NCBI RefSeq assembly: GCF_000993785.3 | Contig: NZ_CP009922.3 | Coordinates: forward strand, 3,286,001 to 3,350,000 | Reading direction: 5' to 3' | Source of the DNA: Streptomyces xiamenensis | Lineage (GTDB): Bacteria > Actinomycetota > Actinomycetes > Streptomycetales > Streptomycetaceae | Length of the DNA stretch: 64,000 nucleotides | In this document: positions 1-8,876 of the stretch, one piece after another | Position numbering within the stretch: position 1 is the stretch's first letter | Layout of the letters: every line of letters starts with the position of its first letter | Translations under genes and position numbers: made by a program | Notes under the pieces: generated by a model | What the model was told of the DNA's origin: nothing | What the model saw: only the letters and a program-made list of their open reading frames with translations | Databases searched by the model: none

Positions 1-25
1 AGAGTAAGGACGACAGGCAGCAGCC

Positions 26-1228
26 ATGACCCCCACCCGCCGGGCCCTCGCCACCACCCTTGCCCTCACCGCAGCCTTGGCCACCACACCCACCACCGCA
101 CAAGCAGCCGACACCCCTCAACACCCCTGGTACTTCGACACCCTGCGAGTCGAAGAGATGTGGGAACACTCGAAGGGCGAAGGCATCACTATCGCCCTCA
201 TCGACAGTGGTGTCGACAGCTCGCTCCCCGAGCTGGAAGGCCAAGTCCTCGAAGGCACCGATCTCACTGGGCGTGCTGAAGGTGCACACGTGGACACCGA
301 CGGACACGGTACTCACATGGCAGCGCTCATCGCTGGAACGGGAGATGGAAACGGAATTCGAGGCATCTCTCCAGGTGTCAAAATTCTTCCTGTCCGCATC
401 GTCGAAAGTGGCGATTTCGCCATCAGTGGTGTCGCTCGATGGGTAGAGGGAATTCAATACGCCATTGATTCGGAGGTGGACATCATCAACATCTCCGGCA
501 CACGGGAAGACATCATTGGCGCGGCGGGGCCACTGTCTGAAATGGCAGAAGAAGCGGCCAGGCAGGGCATACTTTTCTTCGCTTCTGTTGGTAACGAAGG
601 GGAGAGGGCGAACACGGTTCAACCGCCGGCAAGCCTTGACGGTGTCATAGGTGTCGGCGCCGTACGGAGCGACGGTGAGAGGTCCTCCTACTCCACGTCC
701 GGCCCGCACGTAGCCCTCGCGGCTCCTGGCAACGGTGTTCCCGCGTACTGCGGAGATCTGGGCGGCTCCCTCTGTCTGATCGAGGGTGGCGGGACGAGCG
801 CAGCTGCCGCCTTGGCGTCGGCCTCTGCCGCGCTGATCTGGTCGCAGCACCCGGACTGGACGAAGAACCAGGTGTTGCGGGTGATGCTCAATACGGCCGA
901 GCGGTCCGATGATCAGCGGCGGGATGACTACACGGGGTACGGCATCGTGCGGCCGGACCGGGTCATCGTCGATGGGGAGGGTGACCCCGGTGATCCCGAC
1001 AGTCCGCCGATCTTCCGCGACTGGGAAGCGGGCCTTGTGCCGCCCGCCACGCCTGAGCCGACACCCGAAACGACGCCGGACGAGAGTGCCGAACCCGCCC
1101 CCGGACCCGAGGCGGAAGCCGCCGCCACTAGCGACGACGGCAGCCCCCTACCCTGGATCCTCGGCGGCACCACCGCCGTCCTGCTCGTCGCCCTGACCGG
1201 ATGGTTGCTGCTCCGGCGGCGTGCCTGA
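26..1228 (+). CDS. mycosin-like S8 serine protease with C-terminal membrane anchor
   Basis: A 400-residue secreted subtilisin-family protease. A signal peptide covers residues 1-28 (TTAQAA cleavage region). The catalytic triad is visible: Asp60 in IALIDSGVD, His94 in DGHGTHMA and Ser258 in GGGTSAAA, with oxyanion Asn190 in SVGNEG. A Pro/Glu/Ala-rich linker (about 340-370) leads to one membrane helix (about 376-395) ending in LLLRRRA. This architecture, N-terminal signal, short S8 domain and C-terminal anchor, is that of mycosins, which cleave ESX/type VII substrates outside the membrane. The three opposing genes to the right fit a type VII neighbourhood, but the secretion ATPase and channel are not in the window. 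The GC content of the central part is lower than in most of the window. Family assignment is secure; a mycosin role is inferred. Confidence 0.88.
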   Translation: MTPTRRALATTLALTAALATTPTTAQAADTPQHPWYFDTLRVEEMWEHSKGEGITIALIDSGVDSSLPELEGQVLEGTDLTGRAEGAHVDTDGHGTHMAALIAGTGDGNGIRGISPGVKILPVRIVESGDFAISGVARWVEGIQYAIDSEVDIINISGTREDIIGAAGPLSEMAEEAARQGILFFASVGNEGERANTVQPPASLDGVIGVGAVRSDGERSSYSTSGPHVALAAPGNGVPAYCGDLGGSLCLIEGGGTSAAAALASASAALIWSQHPDWTKNQVLRVMLNTAERSDDQRRDDYTGYGIVRPDRVIVDGEGDPGDPDSPPIFRDWEAGLVPPATPEPTPETTPDESAEPAPGPEAEAAATSDDGSPLPWILGGTTAVLLVALTGWLLLRRRA

Positions 1229-1280
1229 ACACCGATCACGCACCGACGTGCGCGTCATCCCCTGATTGGAGGTGACAGCG

Positions 1281-1373
1281 ATGGGTTGTGCTTCAGTCCA
1301 GGCGTTTCGCGAGCCGGTCAGAACTGCTGCTGCTCGACGTCCGGAGGGAGGAGACAGGGAGTGGAGACGATGA
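1281..1373 (+). CDS. possible 30-residue ORF behind a strong ribosome site
   Basis: An ATG at 1281 is preceded by a near-perfect Shine-Dalgarno, GGAGGTGA, at 7 nt spacing, but the reading frame closes after 30 codons. Its second half runs antisense to the end of the lipoprotein gene at 1318-1845. I recognise no family. It may be the surviving start of a gene whose body was lost, or a short regulatory peptide. Only the ribosome site argues for it. Confidence 0.25.
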   Translation: MGCASVQAFREPVRTAAARRPEGGDREWRR

Positions 1374-1845
1374 GGAGCAGATGGTTCTCGTTCCCGGTGA
1401 AATCTTGGGCCGTGACCGACTGACCCTCTTCCGGATGCCGGGCATCAAGAGCGTTCGCAGGGGACACCGAAGGGTCTGAACGGTAACCGTTGATCTCGAA
1501 ACCTTTCTCCTCCAAGATTTCACGGATGTCGAGAACCGCCTGCGCGTGGTCCTCCGGAGGGAGTTCGATGCGAGCAGAATAGGAATGCTCGAAACGTCCG
1601 TCCTCCGCGACCTCGCCGTTTCTGCCGAGGCACGCGTAGAAATTGACCTTCTTGGTATCTTCCGCGATCTCTCCGCCAGCGGTGCGGGCCATAGACTCGA
1701 TCCAGTGTCTGGACCAGGCCTCAGCGTCCTCTTGGCTCATGCGCGGAAGTGGGTCATTGGCACCGCTCGTCATGCAACCTCCCAGCGCGAACGCGACAGT
1801 CATGGTCGCAACCAGATTGCGCACAGCGCACTTCATCTGCCTCAC
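1318..1845 (-). CDS. hypothetical lipoprotein
   Basis: A 175-residue predicted lipoprotein. The N terminus has positive charge, a hydrophobic stretch (VATMTVAFALGGC) and a lipobox whose cysteine is near residue 24, so the mature protein should be anchored to the outer face of the membrane. I recognise no domain in the remaining roughly 150 residues. The GTG start overlaps the stop of the upstream DUF1023 gene by 4 nt (GTGA), which implies translational coupling in a three-gene operon read from 3847 leftward. An internal ATG three codons in (1836) is an alternative start. Role unknown. Confidence 0.72.
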   Translation of the reverse strand: MRQMKCAVRNLVATMTVAFALGGCMTSGANDPLPRMSQEDAEAWSRHWIESMARTAGGEIAEDTKKVNFYACLGRNGEVAEDGRFEHSYSARIELPPEDHAQAVLDIREILEEKGFEINGYRSDPSVSPANALDARHPEEGQSVTAQDFTGNENHLLLIVSTPCLLPPDVEQQQF

Positions 1846-3434
1846 CGGCCGGCATCTCCTGTTAGGGGCTTGTCCCCGGCGACGATACGGCCGATGTTCC
1901 TCAAGCTTTCGCTTCCCTCGTCCCAGTAGCCGCTGTGGCCCGATGTGTCGACGTACATCTCCTGTGCTCCGAAGTAGCTTTTGTGGGGGCCGACGCCCAG
2001 CGTCTGCTCGCTGAGATGGCGGGGAATGGGGTCGTCATCCGCTGTGCCCACCCACAGGTGTTCCGGGTCGATGTGAAGGTCTCGCGCCTTGCTCACCGAC
2101 ATGCCAGGACTTCCGACAACGATGACGTCATCGGCCCCCAGCCCATCGCCCCCCTTGTCGGCGGCACCCACCATCGTGGAGCCGTAGCTGTGTCCCATCA
2201 CAGTGAGATGGTTGTTCCCGGTCGTGTGGGCCGCGCCGAGCCCAGCGGTGAATTCTCGCAGGTCAGCTGCCCCTGCATCGGCGCGACCTGTCGTGGCCAC
2301 GCCGCTGGGAATCTCAGGTGCGTCATAGCCGAGCCAGGAGACCACGGCGACTTCTTCGTCGGTGAATTCCTGCGCTGCCGTCTGCATCCTGTCGATCCGC
2401 GCGATCTGGCCGCCCGCCGAGGTCATGTCCGTGCCCGTGCCCGGGACCAGGATCGCCGTGTGGGCCGCCGTATCCGGGTTGCCCTGGGCGAGGACGTACT
2501 GGCCGTCGTGGGAGGTGTCGAAGCCCAGCAGGTACAGCTGCTTGTCGCCCTCCGCGCCCGCCGCCAGGTCGAGTTGTTCGCGCAGGTGGGTCAGGCCCGC
2601 GTAGGCCATGCCGTCGTGGATGCCGTGGGTGTGCTCCCTCGCCGCGTACTCCTCCAGCAGGGCGTCCAGTGCCCGCCGGTTGGCGATGTCCCGGTCGGCG
2701 GTCGGCAGGCCGTCCAGGGCGCCGACCTCGGCCGGGAAGTAGAGCAGGTACGCCTCGCGCTGGCTCTGGCTCATGCCGTTCCACCAGCGGGCGTTGGCGT
2801 CGGGGGTCCCGTCCTCGGGGATGTCCTCCACGTTCGCGCCGATGTCGAGCCGGGTGCCCATCCGCGCCGCCAGTTCCAGGGCAGCGTCGCGCCCGTACTC
2901 CTTGTCGAAGGTGAACCAGTCGACATCCCGGAGTACCCCCGCGGCGGCGACCGCGGCGCTCGTGGCGTCCGCGACCGCCTGTTCGATCTGCCGCCGGTAC
3001 TCGCCCAGACCGGCGTTCGCCGCCTGTGACAGCCGCTCGTAGTCCGGGTCGTTGCGCATCTCGGGGTCCAGCTCGCGGGGCAGGACCCAGCCGTCCTCGC
3101 GGACCGTGAAGCCGTCGGCCTCCGCGCCCTCGACCGCGCTCCGCAGCTTCACCTGGGCGATCTGCATCGTGCGGTTGGCCCGGCGCAGTGCGGTCGCCAT
3201 GAGGGTCATGTTGATCGCGGCGGTGTGCAGGATGCTCTGGGCCACCTCCATGGAGCGCAGCCCGCTGGTCGCCGCCTGGCCGGTCCAGTCGGCCGCGATC
3301 AGCGGGGCCGAGACCCGCTGGTACGACTCCTCCTGGGCCTCCAGCAGCGCCTCGGCCATGCGGGTCCACGCGGTGGCGACCTCCGCGAGGGCGCTGAAGT
3401 CCTGGGTCATCAGTTCACGGAACTTCTCGGGCAT
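1842..3434 (-). CDS. DUF1023 alpha/beta hydrolase
   Basis: About 530 residues. The N-terminal half (about 1-200) is alpha-helical with WXG100-like heptads. The C-terminal half is an alpha/beta hydrolase with the nucleophile elbow GHSYGS (VMGHSYGSTMVG) and the following VIVVGSPG strand, typical of DUF1023 proteins, which in actinobacteria often accompany type VII secretion genes. I chose the ATG at 3434 because it overlaps the stop of the upstream gene by one base (TGATG); a GTG at 3449 is also open. It lies between a WXG100-sized protein and a lipoprotein in one operon. The substrate is unknown, probably a lipid or peptidoglycan ester if the family role holds. Confidence 0.85.
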   Translation of the reverse strand: MPEKFRELMTQDFSALAEVATAWTRMAEALLEAQEESYQRVSAPLIAADWTGQAATSGLRSMEVAQSILHTAAINMTLMATALRRANRTMQIAQVKLRSAVEGAEADGFTVREDGWVLPRELDPEMRNDPDYERLSQAANAGLGEYRRQIEQAVADATSAAVAAAGVLRDVDWFTFDKEYGRDAALELAARMGTRLDIGANVEDIPEDGTPDANARWWNGMSQSQREAYLLYFPAEVGALDGLPTADRDIANRRALDALLEEYAAREHTHGIHDGMAYAGLTHLREQLDLAAGAEGDKQLYLLGFDTSHDGQYVLAQGNPDTAAHTAILVPGTGTDMTSAGGQIARIDRMQTAAQEFTDEEVAVVSWLGYDAPEIPSGVATTGRADAGAADLREFTAGLGAAHTTGNNHLTVMGHSYGSTMVGAADKGGDGLGADDVIVVGSPGMSVSKARDLHIDPEHLWVGTADDDPIPRHLSEQTLGVGPHKSYFGAQEMYVDTSGHSGYWDEGSESLRNIGRIVAGDKPLTGDAGR

Positions 3435-3847
3435 CAGACCGTGCCCCACGTACGGAACTGGCGGCCGATCTCCATGTCGGTCTCGGACATGCCGTACGAG
3501 AGCATGTCGAGCCCGTCGGCGTGGCCGATGAGCCGGTCGGAGGTCTCACACAGCTTGTCGCCCCACTTGTCCGCCGTGATGGTCAGCCGCGGGCCGAGGT
3601 CCCACCCCTGGAGCGACTCGCCGGCCGCGTGGGCCTTGGCGATGGCGTCGTCGATGACGGGCCGCAGGTCGCTCTCCACATCGCGGGACGCGCTCGACGC
3701 CGAACGCAGGACGTCCAGCGGGACGCTCAGGTCGTTGCGCCCCGGGGCGGAGCCGCCGTTGCCCGCCTCGTCGGAGTTCAGACGGGTGCGCGTCATGTCC
3801 TCGCGGGCGGTCTGCTTCGCCGCCGCCCATTCTTCTTCCCATGTCAT
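3434..3847 (-). CDS. WXG100-like small helical protein
   Basis: A 137-residue, cysteine-poor, mostly helical protein without a signal peptide. The start at 3847 (MTWEEEWAAAKQ) is preceded by GGAGGT at good spacing; longer versions upstream lack this. Tryptophans near residues 3, 7 and 81 and the helical pattern suggest a WXG100/EsxA-like fold or a partner of the adjacent DUF1023 protein, in which the N-terminal half looks similar. No clear WXG turn is visible, so this remains a guess. First gene of the operon that continues to 1318. Confidence 0.68.
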   Translation of the reverse strand: MTWEEEWAAAKQTAREDMTRTRLNSDEAGNGGSAPGRNDLSVPLDVLRSASSASRDVESDLRPVIDDAIAKAHAAGESLQGWDLGPRLTITADKWGDKLCETSDRLIGHADGLDMLSYGMSETDMEIGRQFRTWGTV

Positions 3848-4066
3848 CGTGACCGGTGACCTCCCCCGTACGGTCCGTGCCGGGGCCCACGATACGGCCA
3901 TCGGCCGGCCGGTGGTGAGGGTCCGGGCGCGTCACCTCCAGCGCGGGGCGCCAGGACGGGGCCCGTACGACCCCGGCGCGGCTCGGGCCGTGACCTGGGG
4001 GCGACGGTGGGGCGGAGGGAGACGAAGGTCTTGCCGCGGCGGCGCGTCGCGAGGCCGTCCCCCGCC

Positions 4067-6025
4067 TCATCTGCCGGTGCCCAGGCGCCCGTTCACCGAA
4101 GGGAACTGCCGCGTGAGCCGGGCTCGTGCCGCGCGGCGGTCGACAGCGCTGTCATGACGGCGAGCCAGCTCCGAGGCGTAGGCGCGGTTGAGGCCGGTCA
4201 GGACGTACCGATCGGGGCGCTGCACGCCGAGGAGATGCTGGCGGGTCAGCTCCTCCAGCAGGGGCCGCACCGTCGAGGTCGTCACTCCCGCGAGGCTCGC
4301 GGCCGCCGGCGCGGATATCCAGGCCGCGTCGGAAAGGGAGAGCAGACGGAATAGGCGCGCCGCGTCCGCGCTCAGGACCCGGTAGGACCACGAGAGGACC
4401 GTCCGCAGGTCGGTGTTGGCATCGGCCCCGGTGAACAGGTCCAGGCTTCCGCCGGCCCGGCGCAGCTCGTCCGCTATCTGGGGCAGTGCGTGGTTGGGGC
4501 GGGTCTGCGCGACCGTGGCGACGATGGCCAGCGCCAGGGGCAGCCGCCCGCAGAGGTCGATGATGTCCCGCACCGCTTCGGGATGGGCCTCGATCTGATC
4601 CGCGCCGAGGCGTCGGGCCATGGCCTGACGTGCCTCTTCCGGGGAGAAGACGCCCAGGGTCATCGGACGGACGTCGTGCGTGACGATCAGCCCGGGTAAC
4701 GGGGCACGGCTGGTCACCAGAGCCATGGAACCGCGCGTGCTCGGCAGCAACGGCCTGACCTGGCCTTCGTCGAGTCCGTTGTCCAGGACGACCAGCACAC
4801 GGCGGCGGGCCAGCAGGCTGCGGAACATGGCGATCTTCGCGTCGAGGCCCGCCGGGACGCGGGACTGCGGCACGTCGAACGCACCCAGGAAGTCGTCCAG
4901 GGCATCGGCCGGGTTCAAAGGCCGGTCGGACTGGTCGTAGCCGCGCAGATTGACGAAGAGCTGTCCGTCGGGGAAGTTGTCGGCGGCCCGGTGGGCCCAG
5001 TGGACGGCGAGGGCGGTCTTTCCACTGCCGGCCGCCCCGTCGATCTGTACCGCCCGTGTGGTCGTTCCGGCCTCCTCCTCGTCGATCGACCGCCGCAGCC
5101 GGGCCAGTTGGGCCGACCTTCCGACGAACGTGGACAGGTCGGCGGGGAGTTGCGCGGGCCGCGACAGGACGTCGTGCGGATCGTGCCGGGGTATGCGCTC
5201 ACTCTGGGGCCGACTCCCGTCACGGGTCGGCCCGCGAGGAGCCGGATGCTCCAGCCGGATGTCGTGGTTCAGGATCGCCTGGTGCGTGCCCCGCAGTTCG
5301 GGGCCCGGGTCGACGCCGAGTTCCTCACCGAGCCGTCGGCGTACTTCGTCGAAGCGCTGCAGGGCGTCGGCGGGACGTCCGGACAGGTAGAGGGACCGGA
5401 GTAAGAGGTTCCAGGTCCTCTCCCGCAGGGGATGGCGGGCCGTCAGGTCCTCGGCCACCAGCACGGCCTGCTCGTACTGCCCCTCGTTCAGCAGCGCTTC
5501 CGTGCGCAACTCCACCGCTTGCAGGCGCAGTTCCGTCAACCGGGCCGACTCGCGCATCGCGAACCTGTGATGCTCGACGTCCGCGAGCGCCGTGCCCCGC
5601 CACAGCGCCAGCGCGCGGTCGATCTCCGACCGCGCCTCCGCGGCCCGGCCGTCCGCCAGCAACTGCCGGGCACTCACGACCAATCGCTCGAAGCGCGCGG
5701 TGTCGCGGACATCTTCGGGCAACAACAGGGCATAGCCCGTGGACTCCCGGGCGAGGACCTCGTGGCCCGCTCGGCGCGAGTGTGAGGGTTCGAGGACATC
5801 GCGTAGTCTGCTCACATGCGAATACAGGGTCGCGACCGCGCTGGGCGGCGGCCGCCCCTGCCAGACATCCTCACACAGCACATCGACGGGAACGGAGCGG
5901 CTGTTCTCCAGAAGCAGCCGGATCAGCAGTACGCGCCGCAGATGTGGCCCGAGGTTGAGATCCTGCCCTCTGCGGCCGATGGCCAGCGGGCCGAGCATGG
6001 AGACCCGTATGTCGATTTCTACCAC
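4067..6025 (-). CDS. SARP-family transcriptional activator with NB-ARC ATPase domain
   Basis: About 652 residues. Residues about 1-95 form an OmpR-type winged-helix domain (VSMLGPLAIGRRG and RVLLIRLLLENSRSVPVDVL), followed by the bacterial transcriptional activator domain (about 100-245, ARFERLVVSARQLL). Next is an NB-ARC/AAA module with Walker A GAAGSGKTAL and Walker B VLVVLDNG. The TPR tail of full-length AfsR is missing. Such SARPs switch on antibiotic clusters. It is read away from the biosynthetic genes but lies directly left of them, so it is the best candidate pathway activator. The GTG at 6025 has GGAAAG upstream; a TTG at 6040 is the alternative start. Family secure, target inferred. 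Confidence 0.88.
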   Translation of the reverse strand: MVEIDIRVSMLGPLAIGRRGQDLNLGPHLRRVLLIRLLLENSRSVPVDVLCEDVWQGRPPPSAVATLYSHVSRLRDVLEPSHSRRAGHEVLARESTGYALLLPEDVRDTARFERLVVSARQLLADGRAAEARSEIDRALALWRGTALADVEHHRFAMRESARLTELRLQAVELRTEALLNEGQYEQAVLVAEDLTARHPLRERTWNLLLRSLYLSGRPADALQRFDEVRRRLGEELGVDPGPELRGTHQAILNHDIRLEHPAPRGPTRDGSRPQSERIPRHDPHDVLSRPAQLPADLSTFVGRSAQLARLRRSIDEEEAGTTTRAVQIDGAAGSGKTALAVHWAHRAADNFPDGQLFVNLRGYDQSDRPLNPADALDDFLGAFDVPQSRVPAGLDAKIAMFRSLLARRRVLVVLDNGLDEGQVRPLLPSTRGSMALVTSRAPLPGLIVTHDVRPMTLGVFSPEEARQAMARRLGADQIEAHPEAVRDIIDLCGRLPLALAIVATVAQTRPNHALPQIADELRRAGGSLDLFTGADANTDLRTVLSWSYRVLSADAARLFRLLSLSDAAWISAPAAASLAGVTTSTVRPLLEELTRQHLLGVQRPDRYVLTGLNRAYASELARRHDSAVDRRAARARLTRQFPSVNGRLGTGR

Positions 6026-6604
6026 CAGGCGGCTTTCCAATCCCCCCCGCTGAGGATGTCCCGTCCGCCGTTGAACTGGGGGGACGGTTGTTGATCATGC
6101 TAGACCGTCGCCGTGCGGTTCCCGCTTGACGCGTTGGGTGTGTCGAGTGTGAACGCCGGGAGGTGTGCCGGCTGTTCCCTCCGGTGGCGTCGTTCGGCAC
6201 GGCACTCGGCCTGCGCACCCTGCGCAAGCATTCGGCAAGTGTGCGACAAACGGTCCGCAAGTCACGGGTGAGATGGTCGAAGCACTGCCCTCGCCGGTTC
6301 TCAGCGCGCGAAAACTGGAAACCGGCCCCGTTGCCGGCCGTACACGCATACCGTCATGCCGTCGGCCGGCCGTGACGAACCGTCGCTCATTCACCCATGG
6401 GGCGACGGGATAGCGCCTTGTCCGCATTCAAAGAACCCGACATGTTCCGGACGTCCGGGACGGTGAAATCCGCCGACGGCCGGGGCCTCTCATGTGCAGC
6501 GCACAGAATCACTCGTTCCGCTTGGCGCAGAAATCCTTTTCTGCGCCAAGTCCGAGAAGTGGCCAGGGACATCCGACGGTAGCGACATCTCAAGGGAGCT
6601 CTTC
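6026..6604. other. divergent intergenic region between SARP and sigma-factor genes
   Basis: About 580 bp with no convincing gene on either strand. It is less GC-rich than the flanking genes and carries the promoters for the SARP (leftward) and the sigma factor (rightward). The one clear structure is the 30-bp perfect palindrome at 6521-6550, listed separately. Confidence 0.6.
6521..6550. repeat. perfect 13-bp inverted repeat upstream of sigma-factor gene
   Basis: CTTGGCGCAGAAA, a 4-nt loop (tcct), then TTTCTGCGCCAAG: 13 paired bases with no mismatch. It lies 54 bp before the GTG of the sigma-factor gene, so it could be an operator, a leader hairpin or an attenuator. A terminator is less likely because no convincing gene ends just before it. 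Confidence 0.7.
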
Positions 6605-7285
6605 GTGGCGACGCGCCCCCCAGCACAGGCACAGAGGTCTTCTGACGTTCACCGCCAGGCCGGCAGCATTTTCATCAAGAGATCACGCGATGTCCCACGG
6701 GATTCCGAGATCGCCGAGCGGGGTCAGGATTCCGATCCGGAGGGGGCCGCCGAGTTGTCGGCCGAACAATGGCTCATTCACCGGGCCGAGATCGTGCACT
6801 ATGTCAGGCATCTGCTGGACGGCGACATCCACGCCGCCGAGGACGTGGCCCAGGAGACGGCCATCCGGTTGTGGCTCCATCCCGAGGTGCTCAAGTCCGG
6901 GCGGTCACTGAGGCCGTGGCTGCGGACCGTGGCCCGGAACATTGTGGTCGACCGGCACCGTCGGGTCCGGGCCAGGCCGACCGAGGTGAATCTGGCCACC
7001 GAACTGGACGTGGAGGGCCCGCAGGCCACCGCCAGCAATGTTCTGGATGGCCACCGTGCATTCGAGACGATCGAATCGGAGACGGTCGTCGCCGACATGT
7101 TGTCGTGTCTTTCACCGAAGCACCGTGCCGCCGTCCTGGCGGTCTATGTACAGGGCCACCACGTGAATGATGTGGCGACCATGCTGGGCATTCCACCCGG
7201 CACCGTCAAATCTCGATGCCATAAGGCGATACGACAGCTCCAGCAGGTCTTCCGTGTCGAGGCGAAGTCGCCCATGGCGGCGTAG
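6605..7285 (+). CDS. ECF-type RNA polymerase sigma factor
   Basis: About 226 residues from a GTG at 6605 (AAGGGAG upstream). The region-2 signature is visible as the HAAEDVAQETAIRLW block, followed by RPWLRTVARNIVVDRHRR (2.4). After a linker comes region 4, LSPKHRAAVLAVYVQG and the helix-turn-helix VATMLGIPPGTVKSRCHKAI. A 60-residue N-terminal extension precedes region 2. I see no adjacent anti-sigma factor. It is separated from the biosynthetic operon only by a shared terminator, so it may help to drive the cluster, but direct evidence is lacking. Confidence 0.88.
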   Translation: MATRPPAQAQRSSDVHRQAGSIFIKRSRDVPRDSEIAERGQDSDPEGAAELSAEQWLIHRAEIVHYVRHLLDGDIHAAEDVAQETAIRLWLHPEVLKSGRSLRPWLRTVARNIVVDRHRRVRARPTEVNLATELDVEGPQATASNVLDGHRAFETIESETVVADMLSCLSPKHRAAVLAVYVQGHHVNDVATMLGIPPGTVKSRCHKAIRQLQQVFRVEAKSPMAA

Positions 7286-7300
7286 GGACACCGCCCGGAT

Positions 7301-7335
7301 GGCCGGATTCCTCTGCCGGGCAGAGGAATCCGGCC
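7301..7335. terminator. bidirectional terminator between sigma factor and cluster operon
   Basis: GGCCGGATTCCTCTG (7301-7315), a 5-nt loop, then its exact reverse complement (7321-7335). It lies between two convergent stop codons, at 7285 (sigma factor) and 7346 (fabI), and can serve both. Confidence 0.85.
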
Positions 7336-7345
7336 TCGTGGAGTG

Positions 7346-8113
7346 CTACGCGCCGACGGCGTGAAAGCCGCCGTCCACCCACACCATGGACCCCGTCGTG
7401 GCGGGCAGCCAGTCGGACAGCAGTGTGCACACGGACCTGCCCACCGGCTCGGGGTCATCGACCTTCCACCCGAGCGGTGCCCGGGAGTCCCACTGCGCCT
7501 CGATGTCCCCGGACCCGGGGATGGACCGGGCTGCCATGGTCCGGACCGGGCCCGCGGCGACCAGGTTCACCCGGACCCCGCGGGGGCCCAGTTCCTTGGC
7601 GAGGTAGCGGGTGACGGACTCCAGACCCGCTTTGGCGACCCCCATCCAGTTGTAATCGGGCCAGGCCTGGCGGGCGTCGAAGTCCATCCCGACCACCGAG
7701 GCCCGTTCGCTCAGCAGCGGAAGCACGGCGCGCGTCAGCGACATGAACGAATAGGCGGAGACCCGGACCGTGGTGGCGACGTCCTCCCACGGTGCCTCCA
7801 GGAAGGGGTTGCCGAGGCAGGAGGGCGGAGCGAACCCGATCGAGTGCACCACCCCGTCAAGGCCGGAGACATGCTCGGACACCTTGCCGGACAAGGCGTC
7901 CAGATGCTCGGAGTTGGTGACATCCAGTTCGATCACCGGAGCCGGCGCGGGCAGCCGCCTGGCGACCCGTTCGACCAGGCTGAGCCGGCCGAACCCCGTG
8001 AGTACCACCTCGGCGCCCTGCTCCTGCGCGACGCGCGCGACGTGGAACGCGAGCGAGGCGTCCGTGAGTACCCCGGTGATCAGCAGTCGTTTGCCGTCGA
8101 GTAGTCCCGTCAC
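7346..8113 (-). CDS. fabI: InhA/FabI-type enoyl-ACP reductase
   Basis: A 255-residue short-chain reductase of the enoyl-ACP reductase type. The N-terminal nucleotide-binding motif is the diverged FabI form LLITGVLTDASLAFHVA rather than GxxxGxG. The catalytic Tyr154 and Lys161 lie in DYNWMGVAKAGLESV, which closely resembles InhA, and DFDARQAWP precedes it. It would reduce trans-2-enoyl-ACP with NAD(P)H, the last step of each elongation cycle. It is the last gene of the minus-strand biosynthetic operon and ends at a strong terminator. Together with KAS, MaoC, FabG and ACP it completes a dedicated type II fatty-acid set, so it is probably specialised. It might also confer tolerance to an enoyl-reductase inhibitor if the product is one. 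Confidence 0.9.
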   Translation of the reverse strand: MTGLLDGKRLLITGVLTDASLAFHVARVAQEQGAEVVLTGFGRLSLVERVARRLPAPAPVIELDVTNSEHLDALSGKVSEHVSGLDGVVHSIGFAPPSCLGNPFLEAPWEDVATTVRVSAYSFMSLTRAVLPLLSERASVVGMDFDARQAWPDYNWMGVAKAGLESVTRYLAKELGPRGVRVNLVAAGPVRTMAARSIPGSGDIEAQWDSRAPLGWKVDDPEPVGRSVCTLLSDWLPATTGSMVWVDGGFHAVGA

Positions 8114-8132
8114 GATCTCTCCCTTTGCTGAC

Positions 8133-8837
8133 TCAGTGGCCCATTCCGAGGCCGCCGTCGACCGGCAGCACCGCGCCGGTGATGTAGGCCGCCGCCCCGG
8201 AGGCGAGGAACGTCGCGGCCGCGGCGATCTCCGTGGTGTCCGCGCCGCGACCCAGCGGGACCTGGCGCAGGATGTCCCGCTTGCGTTCGTCCGGCAGGAC
8301 CGCGGTCATCCCGGTGGCCACGAACCCGGGGCTGATCACGTTCGCGGTGATGTTGCGGCTGCCGAGTTCGCGGGCGAGTGACCGGGCGAAGCCGACCAGG
8401 CCGGCCTTGCTCGCCGCGTAGTTCGCCTGACCCGCGCCGCCGGAAAGGCCCACCTCCGAGGAAATGAAGACCAGTCGGCCCCAGCGTTTGCGGAGCATGC
8501 CGCGGGTGGCGCGCTTGGCGACGCGAAACGATCCGGTCAGATTCGCGTCCAGGACGCGGCTGAATTGTTCCTCGCTCATCCTCAGCAGCAAGGAGTCGTC
8601 GGTGATACCGGCATTGGACACCAGGATCTCGACCGGACCGTGCGTCTCCTCGATCTCGGTGAACGCCGCGTCGACCTGTTCGGAGTCGGTCACGTCGCAG
8701 GTGACGCCCAGCAATCCGTCCGGTACGGGCGCGCCGCGGTGGGTCACCGCGACGCTGTCCCCCTGTTCGGCGAATCTTCGCGCGATCGCCAGACCGATGC
8801 CGCGGTTGCCGCCCGTCACCAATACCGACCGTGCCAC
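8133..8837 (-). CDS. fabG: 3-oxoacyl-ACP reductase (FabG-type SDR)
   Basis: About 234 residues from a GTG at 8837, chosen because GGAGGA stands 7 nt upstream and the protein then starts just before the cofactor motif; a GTG at 8861 and an ATG at 8852 are in frame. Classical SDR features: TGGNRGIGLA, NAG in VSNAGITD, catalytic Ser in FISSEVG, Tyr-x3-Lys in NYAASKAGL, and PGFVATGM. FabG motifs and context point to NADPH reduction of 3-oxoacyl-ACP. It lies 20 nt before fabI. Confidence 0.9.
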   Translation of the reverse strand: MARSVLVTGGNRGIGLAIARRFAEQGDSVAVTHRGAPVPDGLLGVTCDVTDSEQVDAAFTEIEETHGPVEILVSNAGITDDSLLLRMSEEQFSRVLDANLTGSFRVAKRATRGMLRKRWGRLVFISSEVGLSGGAGQANYAASKAGLVGFARSLARELGSRNITANVISPGFVATGMTAVLPDERKRDILRQVPLGRGADTTEIAAAATFLASGAAAYITGAVLPVDGGLGMGH

Positions 8838-8876
8838 GTTCGATTCCTCCATTTCCCCCACGTGTTGGGGTGACCT

